A stretch of DNA of 64,000 nt from Prunella strophiata (taxonomy: Eukaryota > Chordata > Aves > Passeriformes > Prunellidae). How positions within the stretch are numbered: the first letter of the stretch is position 1; each line of letters starts with the position of its first letter. This document shows, piece after piece, positions 12,101 to 27,100 of this stretch. The stretch is taken from the NCBI GenBank assembly GCA_036583965.1, contig JAZBQD010000015.1, positions 89,453,809 to 89,517,808 of the forward strand, in the 5' to 3' direction. Both the position numbers and the translations under genes were made by a program. A model generated the notes under the pieces. It made no database searches. It was not told the origin of the DNA and saw only the letters and a list, made by a program, of their open reading frames with translations.

Positions 12101-15100
12101 ACCTGTACCAAGCATTCCATAGTTTACCAAGTTTTTCAGCATTTCTTTATACTCTATTGTACCACATGAACTATGACCTGCCTTCTAGAAATCATAAAAA
12201 AGCCACATTGTTTAATATACACCATACCATTATTTTATCTGTATTATATCTTATCATGTTGTTCCAAAAAAGCATCACAATTTGTCTTAACAAAGACAAA
12301 ATGAAATACAAAATGAAAAACAAATTGGTATTTGCCTATTGCTTTGCTATCATTTCAGTGTTTTTTTAATAAGGGTAAAATGGTGTCAGTAACATTTGAT
12401 ACAAAAAGGAGGATGAAACTAACTGAGCCATATATGGTGCACCCCTTTTTTATACAGTAACTCGCAAAAACAAGAGCTCAGTAAACTTGGATGTTAATTT
12501 GACAGGCATATGGTTACAACTCAGCTGCACTATAAAAGACAGTAGAGTCACAGATAAAAATCATGTCAGGGCACAAACCAACTACTATCCTGTGTGTTTA
12601 TTTATACCTAGGTGCACATATTTTTTTACATCTATATATATATACATATCCTCCAAAGGCCCCTGGAACAAGTGTATTGCTTGTTTTACCCAGAAACTGA
12701 GTTCCAGGTTGAATTTGTTAGACAATCTAAAAGAACATTTTTATCTGGCAATTGCCTTACCATTACTATTCAGTGTCTTCATAATAACTTCCATTTGTGC
12801 AAACTCATAGTTGTAGTCTGGTTCTGAAGAAGCTTCACTAGCTGCATCCAGATCATGCTCTCCTAAGGAAGTTTCTTTCTCAAGGTCTTTCAGCCAATCT
12901 CGACGTTTCCTCTTTGGTAAATTGATTCTGAGTAAAAATGGAAATTCAGTTTATAAAAAAAAAATTATCTAGAACAATGAAAAGAAAAAAAAAAGATGAA
13001 TGTAAAATGGGTAGAATATAAACATCAACTATTACCTAAAAAAGTGGTTGTTTCCCCATAATATTCTATCTCCATGCCATAACTGAGTGGCAGAACATAC
13101 CAGTGCACCATTTACACAGGATCTGAAAGAAAAAAATACAACTCCAGTGAAATTCTGAAAATAAAAGATTGAAGAGTTGCTGTTTCTCTCATCTACTGAC
13201 AGTCACTTGTATCATATGGCAACAAACCAGCTAGGTTCTCATGAAAGGATCCATGGGAAAGTTACTGGTCTGATTTCTATTGTCAGAATTAGCACCTTTC
13301 CCCTCTGTCTTTGGCTGGCACAACTCTTCAGTAAACAGACAGGGTTGATTTTGGTTGCAAAGTTTTCTTTAAATGTCTGTTTCTCAAACTGGGTCACACT
13401 GCCTGTTTCTTATAAAGTCCAAACATAAATGTATACAAATCCTACTGATAGAGCTCTCCAAGACACAACTTAGTCAACACTGAGTTGTAAAACATGCTGT
13501 TAACACATTCAGCATTCATGCATGAGAAAAGATTCTTAGATCCAAGTTTTATTCTTTCAACAAATGGAGTCTCTATTATTAACAAGGGTCTATTTTTGTG
13601 AACATCTGGTATACTGCTGTATTTCTTTGTAGGTTTCTTTGTATTTAAGTTTCAATCACAAAATGGGAAAAATTGAGCTGCTTGAACTTTTGCATGTGTG
13701 AGTCACAAAGCAGAGCATTTTATGTGAAAGGGGAAAAAACTTCAGTAAAATGAAAAAGGCTTTTCACATGCAGTGTTCTCATTTCAGATGACTCTCTCAT
13801 GTAAGTCAACACAAACACATAAGCATTTCATTTTAAATCACATCTTTATTTAACTTTTTTCAATGAAATTCTGGTAGCTAAATTTCTGTTGATACTTGTA
13901 TCTTAAGAACAGTTATTTAAGCATTGCAGATCAGCCATGAGTAAAACAAAATATGTTTTTTTCCACTGACATGTGCCCTTGCTCCTGCCAGTCAAAGTGA
14001 CTGATTTCCAGTACAGTAACTCTATCACCACAAGCCCAAATCCCATCTGTTTGAAATTTTGTACTGTAGGCTGAAGAAGAAAAATACAAATGCACTTTAC
14101 TAAAGGAAGACTGAAAAAAATCAGATTTTTAATGTGTCTGTCAAACTTCAGTTTCTCCTTCTGATACTAATCTGTACATTATTTAGATACTCAAATTTCA
14201 GACAAGCAGCATGACTATTAACTAGGACAAAGGTACTGCTTTATCACATGCTATTGGAGATCAAGTGACAAAGATATTTACAATTCCACCCAAGGAGCCA
14301 CAGTGCCCCTGGAATGAAAAATGATTAAAATACAGAAGCAGAAACAAAAGGTGAAGCGTTACTTTACTGCATATTAACTAGACAAAGCGATAATTAAGGA
14401 TTTAGAAAATAATTCAGATCTATAAAGTACCTCCTCCTCACAAAATATTGAGCTTTACAACAGGAACCACTCATGAGGCACCATTTATTCTCTATCATCA
14501 AGACACAGGCTACTATCCCATCACATGGGCCAGGACAGCCAGCAGCATATCTCAGGGGTCTCATTACTACCCAAGGCAGAGACAGGCAATGGCCCCTCAC
14601 TCCTACCAAATACCTTCTTTAGATGGCTTATTCCAAGCCATACCACTGATAGCCTGTTGCCCTGCAGAGTGGGTGGGTGTGTGTTCACATGTGCAGGGAA
14701 AACTTAGTTTTAATTGCTGGATTTCCCTCTAAGTATCTTCTTAAGTCAACTGTATTGAAAATACTCATTGATCAGAACATAAAGGTACTTCTGTCTGTGT
14801 AAAATAAAAATGCATGAAAGTCACTATCTGTCAAAGAAAAGCAAATTTCCATTTCAATGGAAAGTGCTGCTGATCTTCCTTACCTTGCATTTTCTTTTGG
14901 TGTGAGTGTAACTTCTCCATCTAAAGCAATATCAATCTCACAGTGTTCTGGTTGGATTCCTATACCAAAGAGCTGTATATCCTGAGAGGTATCTGCACCA
15001 ACTCTTGTGTGATCCTAGAAAACAAGCTGTTACTAAGAGACAAGCAAACTGCCACTGTTGACATTAACTAAGAAAATATTAGCTGAAGTGCTGAGACTGC

Positions 15101-18100
15101 ACAGTTTCTGTGTCTGTCGAGCAGAAATGGTGCCCACAGCAGATCTGAAGACTGCAACAGTCACATACAAACTGTTGTTCTGCCCTGAACTTCATCTTCA
15201 TACAGTTTTAGCTAAAGCAAAATTAAGCAGTTGACACACAAATTCTGATTTAAAAGTATTCTCATACTATGCCTGCATGCATACATTAAACACAAAAACC
15301 AGAAGAAAACCAGTCGTGTCATATAGGCATAATTAAGAGAACATCATGGATAGTAAATCAAGCTGCAGAGTTCTCTGCTTTTCAGAAAACAGCCATACAG
15401 CAACTCAGCTAAACATACTAAGCTCTACATAATTCCAAGTCATTGTTTCAGTAGAACTTAAACAGTTTATTTTGTTATTGTTTGAGAGGTTGTGTTTTAT
15501 TTGCTACTGTTTACATACTGAAGCCGTCCTTCAGCTACCAAAGAAGAAGAGTAGCTATAAAACCAGACAAAATACTCTCACATAGATTATTGACAAGCAG
15601 CTCACATTTCCCTACAAACATTCTACGTTTGTATTTGACACTTCTTCAGTCTGGCATGGGAAATGCAAAACAGAATGGTGTGAAAGCTAATGACACTGGG
15701 AAAATATATTTCTGTAAATTTTTAACATTGCTTTTTAAACCCCCCCTTTCATAAGCTTTCCTGTCATTGAAGACTATGTTATTCTTACTGATTACTACTG
15801 AATATCATCTCTTTATTATTAACTCTTCATATATTTAAAGCAATTCCCAACTCCCTAACAAAAACAAGCATCTACCATGATAGCTCCTACTTGAAGTTCA
15901 GGCCAGAAGACCACTGGCCAGGCACATCCTGCCTGGAAATTGATCTCAACACTGGCTCACAATGAGCATTTCTCCTACTGTTGGCAATCAGGAGATCAAT
16001 TAGGAAAACAGTGAAGCTGAACTGCAAAGGGAGAACAAAAGCCTAAACAGCAGGAGGAGGCTGATCCTATTTTGCTGCAGCAAAATAATCTACAGCCCCT
16101 CTGAATAAATTAGAGCTAGAAATTCAAAGCAAGTGTCCTTCCATTCTGTGTACACATCCTGTTCACATCCTTACCTTTAAATAGTAAACCAAAAGCTCAT
16201 TGAGTGCAGGGTCTGCATTCAGGTTCACCAGATAACACTTGTCATCCCCAACCTTGATACCTGAAGACTCGAGGGAGATTCCCATGCTCTCCAGCTGTCT
16301 TTGCCTCTCCTGCAAGCACAAAAGCAGGTTAATCTTGCCTGCTGCAATATGTAGGAACAAGCACAGAGCAACTAAAGCTGAAGATGCACATGCTGAGTAT
16401 GCATTCTGTATATCACCACCAGACACTGGTCAGGTACTATAAGGTCAGTAGAATTTATTTTTACACACCAACCATAAAAAGTTAGATGTAATCCTCAAAC
16501 ACTTGCTACCCCAAAATGAAGTTTAATTAAGCAGGTCTATTACATTTATTAGACTTACCTACACAGCTCTTTTGAGTTTATTAAACCTATATATAAGTAA
16601 CACAATGTGGCTCTGAGTCTTTATGTTAGTAACAAATGAAACTCAGTTCCAATTACTTCAAAGATAATCATAGTCATAGATGATTTAGAAAATAGCATGC
16701 CATAGTTTAGGCTTATTCTTCTGCAGTTTTATTATTAATTCAGCTAAATCACTTATTGATCATGTGAGGTTTTTTTGCTACAGTTTGGGTGTTAGGGTTT
16801 GGTTATTTTTGCTGGTGTACGTTGAGTTTTCCCCTTGCCCCTTCTTTTCTTTTTTTTAAAGTTCATTTAAACAGTGGTTGTGCCAAAACACATTTCTGGA
16901 ACATTAGGACTAGAAAGGGAAACCAACACCACTTATTCTTCAAGCTATGGATGGAGGAAATGATGTAAGAGTACACTAGAATCCAGAAGGTGTTTTTTTA
17001 ATGCACAAAAATAATAATAAACCAACACTAGTGACTACATGTATACATTTTCCTTTTCTGGTCAGAAATCACTAAAAGCAAAAGCAACAAATACCACCCA
17101 CAATTCTGATCCTTTTGTAAGTCTTCCCTTCCTTAGTCAGTTCAAGGGAAACATGTCCATGGTCCCACTGTGGTCTTATAAATAAATGAGCTGCCCAAAC
17201 ATATTTTGATGTTTTATTTTAAAATAAAATATTGGCTTTTATCAATGCTATCATGACAATGATAGATTAAGGCTAATAAAATCTAGACTTTAAAGAAAAC
17301 CCAACAAACAAATGAACCTACCCCAAAACCAGAAATAAGAGGAAAAGACAAAAATTCAGAGACATTTCAAAGAGGTGGTGGGAAAACAGCATAATCCACT
17401 AAAGCTCATGAAGTTCAGCTGACTAGTACTGTAAAGAGTACCTGGCTTTCCTCCAAAAAATTTTTTAAGTACCTGTGCAATTTCTTCTGTTTTTCTTAGC
17501 TTTTCTTCCCAGGTGACTGTCAGCTCCTTTATTAGTTTTTCTGATTCTTCCAATTTTTCCTTAAGTTCTGGTGCCTTCATGGCCTAAAAGGCAGAAATTA
17601 GAAAAAAAAACCTCAGCTACTCTTACCACTGTGACATCTGCTTGCACAAGGAAACTGAACACAGCAACATAATATCAAATGCAACAAGTATAGATTTTTA
17701 CTATGCCCTCAGGTTTTCCAAGGTAGAAGTTAAAGAAATAGGAAACTTGCAAAGGAGGAGGACGAAAAACCATCTTTGTTGGATCCAGATCTGAAATAGC
17801 TAAAGACTGACATAGCTCCAGAGCTAATGGAAAGAACAAAAATCTCTGGGCCTGGCCACTCAAACTTCACTGTCTGTATAAAAATATGTGAGCATTTAAA
17901 AACTTTTAACTCCTAGCTGTCTGAAGTTCAAGTGCAACGTCTTTCTTCCAAAAGTAGTTTCAAACACAAATTCCCCATGACATTTAGCCTTCCATTCCAT
18001 CCTGGTTTTGTAAGTGCTCTTAGAGTTGCATTAAAGCTCTCAGACTGACCCTGTTGATTACCTTCAAAGGAAGGCATGTTCTGGAGCTAACACAGGCTTC

Positions 18101-21100
18101 TCATTTCACAACAGGAAACAAAAGCAAAGGGCTTGAATATGTCCAGTGCCAAGTAACAATTGAAAAGGCTGGCCTATAACCCTATAGAACTGTTTTTAAC
18201 AGAAGGTAGAAAACACTTAACAAAATAATTAGTAAGACTTTGGACACCTCCTTAAAGAAGATTTTCCCATCTCAGTCTATAAGGAAGTGTTCACATGAGT
18301 AACACTATTCCTTAAATGATGATGAAATTTAAACACCACACAAATTTACCCTCAAGCACAGTTCTATTCCTTTTCCATCAGTATTTTGTGTCTTTCCTGA
18401 AATAATCAAAAATATTTTCCAATTTGTTAAGTACCTAATTTGTTCAGATATCCTAGATACCAAATAAACTATCCTACCTGGATACTTTATTCTTCAAGTA
18501 GAAGTATAAATCAAAGATAAGCATCAATCACACAGTGTTAGCTATTAAGGCAGTGAAGCAAATTGTTGATGGCTTTCAGTGTTGCATTTCTGACAATTTT
18601 TAATAGATTTTCACAAATGTCATAGAGAAATGTCCCCTGAATTTTGCTGTCCAATAACAGATTTATGACTTTTCACACTTCCATCTGACATTACATATAG
18701 TCCACCAATGCAAAAAAAAAAAAAATCTGCTAATAAGTGAGTCTACACAATGAAGATGTAATCTAGTTCTTATCTGTGCTGCATCAACTATTGCTTGGCC
18801 TTAAGTTCCTCAAGAACTGAAAAGGGTCACCATCAGTACAATGTTGTCCTCATTTAAATGTTATTAAAGATAAACATACATTATTCAGGATTCAGGGAAA
18901 AAAGGTTAATTATTTTTTTTAAAAAAAGGAAAAAAAAAAAAGAACGGGTGCAAGACTCTTCCTTTCCACGCTTTATAAGAAAGCTAGTCTTCCACACAGA
19001 ATGTGACATTTTCTTGAGAAACTCATTTTACACTGTACTTTGTATAAGGTTACCTCAGCTTGTGAGAGCTGTTCTTTCAGTTTTTCAACTTCTTCACGTA
19101 ATTCTCTGATGACCCTAGCATTTGGATCTTCATTCACCACAGCATGATTAACTATCCTCTTGGCTCTGTCTGCATATCTCAGGGTTGAGAGTGTTTCTTC
19201 ATAGTTGTCTGCTGCTGGACTAATTGTGGCTATCATGGCAGTTTGGCTGTTTCCTCCCAAGTTGTCCTGTAGTGCAGCCACAGAAAGTTCAAGAGTTAAA
19301 AATTGTTCTGAGACTATACAGTGTCTTCACAAAGAGACTTAAAATACTTAATAAAGGCCCTGAAAGTACTATTTAGGCATTGAAATGTACTCTGGATATA
19401 AACTAATCTGTGTGTTTCATAAACATTTCTAGCCACCTCTATTACCTTTGATGCCAATACTTCTAAAAATAGTCAAGTAGGATTTTACATTAAATTAACA
19501 CAAGATACACTTAGCTGTCCATATTACTTGGAATAACATAGCTATGAGAGCTCCTTCACTCATTTCTTTAAAAAAAGATGAGAAGTCCATGTACACAGAG
19601 GCATACTACAGTGATCCTACAAATGAGTAAGCTGACATCTTGTGAACATGGTGAACAGAAAATATAAATTACCTTGAGAAGCCAAGTGAGTACGGAGTCT
19701 CTGTAAGGCACAAACTTGTTTTTCCCCTTCCCTGCTGCCTGGTCAGCAAGTGATGATATAACCAAGCCCAGTGTTGAAAGTGATCTATAAATGCAAAACA
19801 GCAGAACAGCATTAACACAGATTTAACAAAACACAGAAAATAGGGATTGCTCTGCAGAACTTCACATCCAATTTTTAAAATATCATAGAACAATTTAAGT
19901 TGGAAATGACCACAAGAGATCAGCTAGCCCACTGCACTGCTCCAGACAAAGCAGTGTATTTCTTTAAAGTTATATATTTGGAGGAAAAAACCTGGTATCA
20001 ACAGTATTTCATCATAGGTGGTACTAAGATCATATTTCAGAAAGACTGGGACTATGTTGAAATATTTAGAATAGTTTGAAAAGTGTAAAATAGACTGCTT
20101 CAGTATATGAAAAATCCCTGCCCTTGATTAGACATCTACCTTTTCTCAGAGGATAAAAATCTTTCTGATTTGGATGCAGTCTCATGACAAGTGTTACAAG
20201 TCAGCATTGGCAGCACAGCAAGAACCCCTGTGCTGGGAACAGCGTTGAAGAACGCTGACTCAAATGCCAACTAAAACGAAACAACTCTCCAGCCATAAGA
20301 AGGCATCCTCAGAACAAATCCAGCTATGGCCCAGGAGTACTCCTCTGCCTGCTGAAGCAGTGACCAGCCATAGAAGGCTGCTGATCAGAAGAGGCAGGAT
20401 TAGAAGGTCCCTTGACAAATGGGTTGGGTTATAATTGAGGTAGAGCTTCAGCAGCTTCTTCTGGGGGGCACAGACCAAACAATCTCCCAGTTACAAAGGT
20501 GCTGCACCAGTGTGAAAGAGAAAAGCCCCCAAACTGCTTAGCAGACAGCTGAATCCCAAAGAACACTCTAGAAACATGAAGAAAATAGCCAGCTCATGCA
20601 TTTCAGTACATGTACAGCTTCTACCAACAGGGGTAACTGCCAGAAATCCATTCAAAGCATATGTGCTCTGTATTATGCAATTCTTATCCAACCCTGTGCA
20701 AATTTTAAGTGACATCAGGGCTCTTGGGGTGAGTATGTTTAAGATAATGAGCTTGTTGAGGAGCCTGAGAACATTAAACAGATGCCTGAAGGGTTTTAAA
20801 GGAGACATCACTGAAGCCCAAGAGAATTCTGGGTCTGTCACACTCCTGCTCAAATATCCAGCTACTCTCTATAAGTACCAAGGAAAAAGCTTCAGCAGCA
20901 TTGCAATTAGATAGTCAAATAAATCTTTAATTGTACTGTTCCACTCCACCCTCTTGTGTTTTCTTTTCAAAGAAGTAATACTATTTTGGTTCATAGGCAG
21001 CATTTGCACATATTTATAACAGAGACTCAGTGCTGCTTGAAACCGCCACTGGTTCAGAAACAGTACTTGGAAAATGACAAAAATGTTGCAGAAGAGTATT

Positions 21101-24100
21101 CTAAGGAAGATATCCAAGGGTAAGCTAACAAGAACCACTACATGTGCCACAAAAGGTATGCCATATTGCATATAAAGACAGCATAGACCTGGAAGCAAAA
21201 TTAAAAGAAATTTAAGGAAAGGCTAGGTAATCTGAACTCCCAAGAGAGCACTCTAGTTTGTAAATTTGCCTGCAGGATAACTTTCTGATTCACCTCCAAA
21301 AAACTCATAGCAAAAATAGAAAGTTTAGTTTTGTGGCCTAAAGAAAAGTTTAATAACCTCTGAATGCTTGTGAGGGCAGGATAGAAAAAGGAGAACTAGT
21401 TATTGCCTCCAGCCTCTGATCTCCACAGAGAGAGATGACAGCATGCTAAACATGCAAGAGCAAACAGTAGGATGCTCCATGCTGCTCTATAGCAACCTCC
21501 TCCAGCACAACTGAAAAGCACCACCAGCACACTCCCAAATGAGTCCAAGGAGCATAAAACTAAAAAACTACCCTAGACTACTTTCCTCTGATTCCTCTTT
21601 CTCTCTTTAAATGAGGGAAATGTGAAACCAAAGCCAAAGGGAAGTAGGATGAACAGGGATTCAAAAAGACCTGTGATGGGAAACTATTTCCCAACTCGAG
21701 TTATGGGTACTGCATTTTAATGAACCTTTAATAAGGTACAGTTTATTAACATGGGATTAAAAAATGTGATATTACTGCTCCTTACAAATACTGATCTTAT
21801 TTTAAGAGTAACATCCGCAATAAAAGCCAAATTGGAATCATTTATGTAGTTTGCTTGAGATTTCATAATACAAAGCTGTTTAAAGACTTTGAGAGAAGCA
21901 GCAAAAGGAATGGCTGGCCAACAAAATAATTACAGGACTCATCAGCTGCTTTGCTTTTTGCTGGATGATGCATCAGAGATCTGTCATTACTCTGATCCTA
22001 TCTCACGGTACTTATATAATGAATCAACCAGAAGTCCTAAGCCCACAGCACACAGCAGACTGAGTCACTCCAGAAGAAGCAGAGTGGACTTGCTGCAAGA
22101 TTACAGGAAAGTGCCATTTCTGCACACTGTCTGTTCTCCTTGTCCCTGTTCCTCAGGCACCAGGCTGTGCTTGCTAGTGGGAAGCTTGCACACTCACAAC
22201 ACAGGCCTGAGCCAGCAGCCATCACAGGGAAACAACTCTGTCCCTAAGTGACACCCATTCAAGCTACTTCTGTACAATTTAGAACCAAATACTTCAATGA
22301 GCAGAACCCACTTTTCTATTAATTAACTCTGAATACTAAAACCCTCCCCCAAATCAGCTTGGAGCCAGACCTGTCCCAGCCCATCCCTTGTCCCCACCTA
22401 CACAATCTTTTTGCATTCAAAAGTTAAAATGACAGCAGGTATGATTTTACTAATCAGAGGTAAAATTGCAGACTGCTCACAGAAAGTTTGGTTTTTTTTA
22501 ACCACTAAATGACAGATTGTTTATTCTGCTTCCTCCTACTACTGTGTTCTAGAAGTTCTTTGACTATACCACAAAGAGTTGTTAAGCACTCCTTTTCTGC
22601 ACTGGGTATGGGAACTAGCACATCCTGGGGAGGAACAAGCAAATCCAGCTTTCCTATGAGGTATGGCAAATCTCCCAGAAACCTCCTTTACTAAGGTAAC
22701 TCTGTACCAGCTCTGAGAAAAAAACAGAAGTCATCTCTATTACAACTTGAAGGAGATGTCGACACAAAATGACACAACTCTTCAGTAAGTGGGAGAGCAG
22801 CCCCTCTGCAACATGCTGTCTCCAAGACAGGAAATAATATTTTCAACAGGAAAATTGTGGGACCAAGGTGGCCTCTAAGCCACAGCTCTAGCCAGTTTTC
22901 ATCAGAAACAAACGGTACAGACACTGAATAAACAGGCACAATTATTTCCACATTCTTCTTCAAGGCAATAAACCATAAAACTAGCAGCAAGTTTACTTGC
23001 CAGCAGCTCCATTTTTTATCTCATTAAACATAACACATGTCACCAATATATGTTACTGGGGTTTTTTATACAAGAAATATAATATGAAAAGGAGCTGACA
23101 ATATGAGGTGTATGGTTTAAATACACTCTATCATTCCAGAAAAAAATATTACCTTTCCCTAATGAGTAAGTTGCATTGCACCCTAAAGAAGATTGCACAC
23201 AATGTCCTCCAAAGAACTAGTCTGACTAAACATCAACATCTATTTTTAGGCTTAAAACACTCAGACTTCATTAAAGCTCCAACAGAAACTCTAACAGAAG
23301 ACACCAAACACAGCACACTAAGAATTTTTTTCCACCTATCAATTCCAAAAGAGATTTCAAATAGAGAATGTTAAATAAATGGACTAAGTATTACAGATTT
23401 ATACTATATAAGAATTTAATTGAATGGAAAATGTAGAGCTGCCTAGTTTTCTTTTTAAAATACCTTTTACAGAAATGTTTGGTGCTTTTATCTGAAGTTC
23501 TGTATTGTCAGAGGTTCAGAATAGGCAAAATAACCCTCTCCTATTGCATTGATATCATACAAGTTTAACACTGAGTAAAGATCCTAAAATGAAAAACAAA
23601 ATTGAAGTCCTTCTGTATCCATAGCTATATTTGCAATTTGTTAATTGGGAGAGGGGGCATTTGAATTCTTTCCCAAAAATTAGAAAGAAACATTTCATTT
23701 CACCTTTGTTTATGCAAAATACAAATACTGTTTCTAGTAAAACCAATCTGAATTTAACTAGGAACCTGTGGGGTAAGGTTACAGTATCTGCCATTAGGCA
23801 AAGACAGCCCATCATTTTGTTTCATAAGAACTATGTCAATGTGGCTACCAATATGATGCATTAGACATGAAGTAGATTAGAAACTCAGCTAGAAAGAGAA
23901 AAAAAATGTTCAAATTAACAAGAGGTAAATTTGAATCATTGTAAGTATGTGTGCTGTTCATAAACGCATTGTGCTGTCATTGTTAACATAAAATACCAAA
24001 ACATTTTGTAACATTTTGAAATAAATTGAAAAAGCAGTAGGTTTTAATGTAACAGTTACACTCTTTCCCAAAAAATCAGTATATTTAAGACAGCAGTAAT

Positions 24101-27100
24101 AGTGTGCTATGTTCTTGCTTTTGGACAATAACACAGTAATTATGGCTAAAAAAGTGCTTTGAAACTTGTCATTGCTTGAGCACAAATGCCCAAGGTAATG
24201 CTAAACCAACACAGCTTCATTCTGATCCGATTTTCTCAAACTGTGCATTATACCCTTACATATTTTAATTCATGTTGGAACAAAGCCATTCAACTCTGCA
24301 ACTCTGCACTCTTCCTTAAGCAGATGATGAGACAAACACATGAGCCTGGGGACAGGGTGTATAAATGAATCACAAAAGGTGTATGCTTAATTAAAGAGCA
24401 CTGCTGTCACTTTTTCCAGATAAAATTCATACAGCCTTCATCTGAGTCAAGTATGAATCAGGATCCCTATGCCAATGTCAGGAAACACATGCTGCTCAGC
24501 ACAGAGCAGCTGAAAGAGCCATATTGAACTGCTTCTGATGAAGCTCACTTGAGCTAACTTGTGACAAGCACACCAAGAGGAGGCCAGGGAACCAACAGTG
24601 ACTCCTTCAAGACTAGGGTTCCCAGCCTGGGTATGCCCATGTCTTACTTGTTTATGTTGCTGCCTTCCTTCAGGCGCTCTCCGGCAGCTCCCGTTTTGGA
24701 CACTCTCTCGCTCCCAGCCAAATCCACCAGGCTGACCTTGCTGACCTTCTCTCCAGAATTCTGCACAGATGGGACATGGGACAACAACAGCTAAGAAACA
24801 CTGGCATGAAGCACCAACATGCTTGACACTGGCACCATGAAACACTGCTCTTCATAATAATGGGTGGGTTAAAGTATCACATTTGAGACATGAGAGATGA
24901 AGGAACTGTCAGAGGTCTTACAGATCTTTGAAAGTTGCCCATATATTTTCTAGTAAAGGCCTGAAGCACCAAGGAACCAGAATCAGCCATGTGGTAACAT
25001 CAGTCACCTTATGGCAGAGTAGGCCATTAAAACACATTAACTTCCAGCAACAGTTAAGACCTAAGAAAGTTTCATGGTGTCAACATAATCTTAAAAAGTG
25101 ATCCAACTGTTTGTTTCATGTGGTGTGCTTCCTCTTCCAGGGTTCTCTCAATCTTGAGTACTGGACTCCATGGTCTCAAAAGTCAAAACACAGTTAAACA
25201 GATGATTTATGTGGAGGAGAAAGGAAGAAGAAGAATCCACCACAACTTCATATATTAATCAACAGAAATACGTACACCAGAATGCAGGTCATAGAGCGTC
25301 TGAGTCACTATAATATTGAACACAGCATGAGAGCGGCTGCTTTCTTCATTCATGTTGGTTGCAGCAACTGTTCGTGATTTGTTTCCCTCTGACATCAGTG
25401 ACTCAATATCCTAGAGCAAAAAGAGTAAAAAGGGATGCTAGGATAAAAGCAAAGTATTGTGCTTGCTAAATGAAATACCCATCTAGATGGAAGGGTGTGT
25501 GGGAGAGAGGAAGAAGGGAAGGGAGAAGTAATGAGAAAATTCTTTGCACATTTTGAGATGTATTGCTACAGAGGCATATAAATCCACAGAACAATGTTAA
25601 ATCATATCTCTTTTTTAAGTGCTGCACTTAAAGCCCAGCAACTATAGTCAATGCACCTTTTCTTTATCTGCTGCTGAAATATGTTGATGACATCCACATT
25701 ACAAATCATATTGTTTAATGCCAGGAATCAGGCCAGCACAGATTCACTTACACAAGTGAACACAGGGCATCTCTTCACTGACCTGCACTAATGCTATCTT
25801 CACTTAATTGGCTCAAAACATTACCTCACTTCAACCTGTAGCTTCCTACATGTGCAAGACAAAGATGACTATGCAGAGCCTGATATATGTGCTTACTGAG
25901 TCTTCCAAAACAGTTTCAGAAGTCATCAGCCAAAACCTAAGCATGAACAACACGTACTAGAATTTGCACAAAGGAGGTGTGCTTTCAAACTAAGCAATTC
26001 ACCACAGAAGCTGCAAAAGCAGTTTTTATAACTGTATAATATGCACAGATGCTGCAGAAAAATTAAAAAACCTCAAAACATAAAAAGCAGGACATAACAC
26101 TACACAAATAATTAACATTTTTTTAAAAACACTTCCAAATCAGATTTCCAAATCTGTTTCCTTGGAAAAAGAAAGTCCTACACAATTCATAAAACTGCAC
26201 TGCTTTAATTATTTCCATTGTTCCTACAGTGGTTCATTGGCTTCTACAACACTAATTTATTTGAATGTTTTTTAGTAAATCAAGTGGGCTTAGATGCTGT
26301 TGTGATTCAAATTATGAATTACCTATATAAAACAGAATATAATATTCAACAACAAAGTCAAATTCATGCTGGAAGACTAATATCCTCATTTTATCATATT
26401 TCCTGTGTCAAGCAAATATTGTGTTCATGGCATATATTATGTGCAGTGAAACTGCCAGTTAATGAGGTACCACTGCTATATTTGTAACAAACATAAAGGC
26501 AAACTCAGTGCTTCCACGTGAAATAAATATTCCTGAAGAATTAGAGAAGATCTTTGCAATGGCCAGAGACCATAATCACCCAAGAACCAAAATATCTGGA
26601 TAGACATTAGTTCACCTTTTCTGAGACTCCTACGGCACATGTACACAGGTGTTATTTATAAACTTGCCCCTGGCTTAGGTTTACCTCAAAGTTTGTGACA
26701 GCCAGCTGAGACAGGCCATCGACATATGGACCCAACACCTTGTGCTCTCGAACCTTGAGGGACTGCCGACTCCTGTGGAATAAAGTACACCTCATGCACA
26801 ACTTACTAATTAGCATGCATATCCAAAAATTACCTTAATATGAAGTACCTTTTATGTAGCAGAACTCAATTTATGTCTTTTTTAATTGTAACAGGAAGAA
26901 GAAAGTATTCCAGAATTTGTAACTCAAACAATAAAGACTCAAACCAACCAATCTAACCAGTTTTGATCTATATACATAAATTATTTTTAATGCATCTTCC
27001 CACCCCAGTATTTGTGGCTGGAACAAAACCTGAAATGCCTCAATTGGCAGAAAGAATGCTGAGCAAAAAAAAAAAAAAAAAAAAAAAAACAGAAACTAAA

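Larger units (their letters stand above)
7382..12760 (-). other. KIF13A intron W14-W15 (5.4 kb) with duplicated segment
   Basis: The intron contains the poly(T) acceptor tract, a three-copy duplicated segment (7842-8850 and 9701-10100) and a poly(A)-C array (8572-8796). Beyond 10100 it is ordinary AT-rich intron with a short TA-rich run near 12630. Confidence 0.85.
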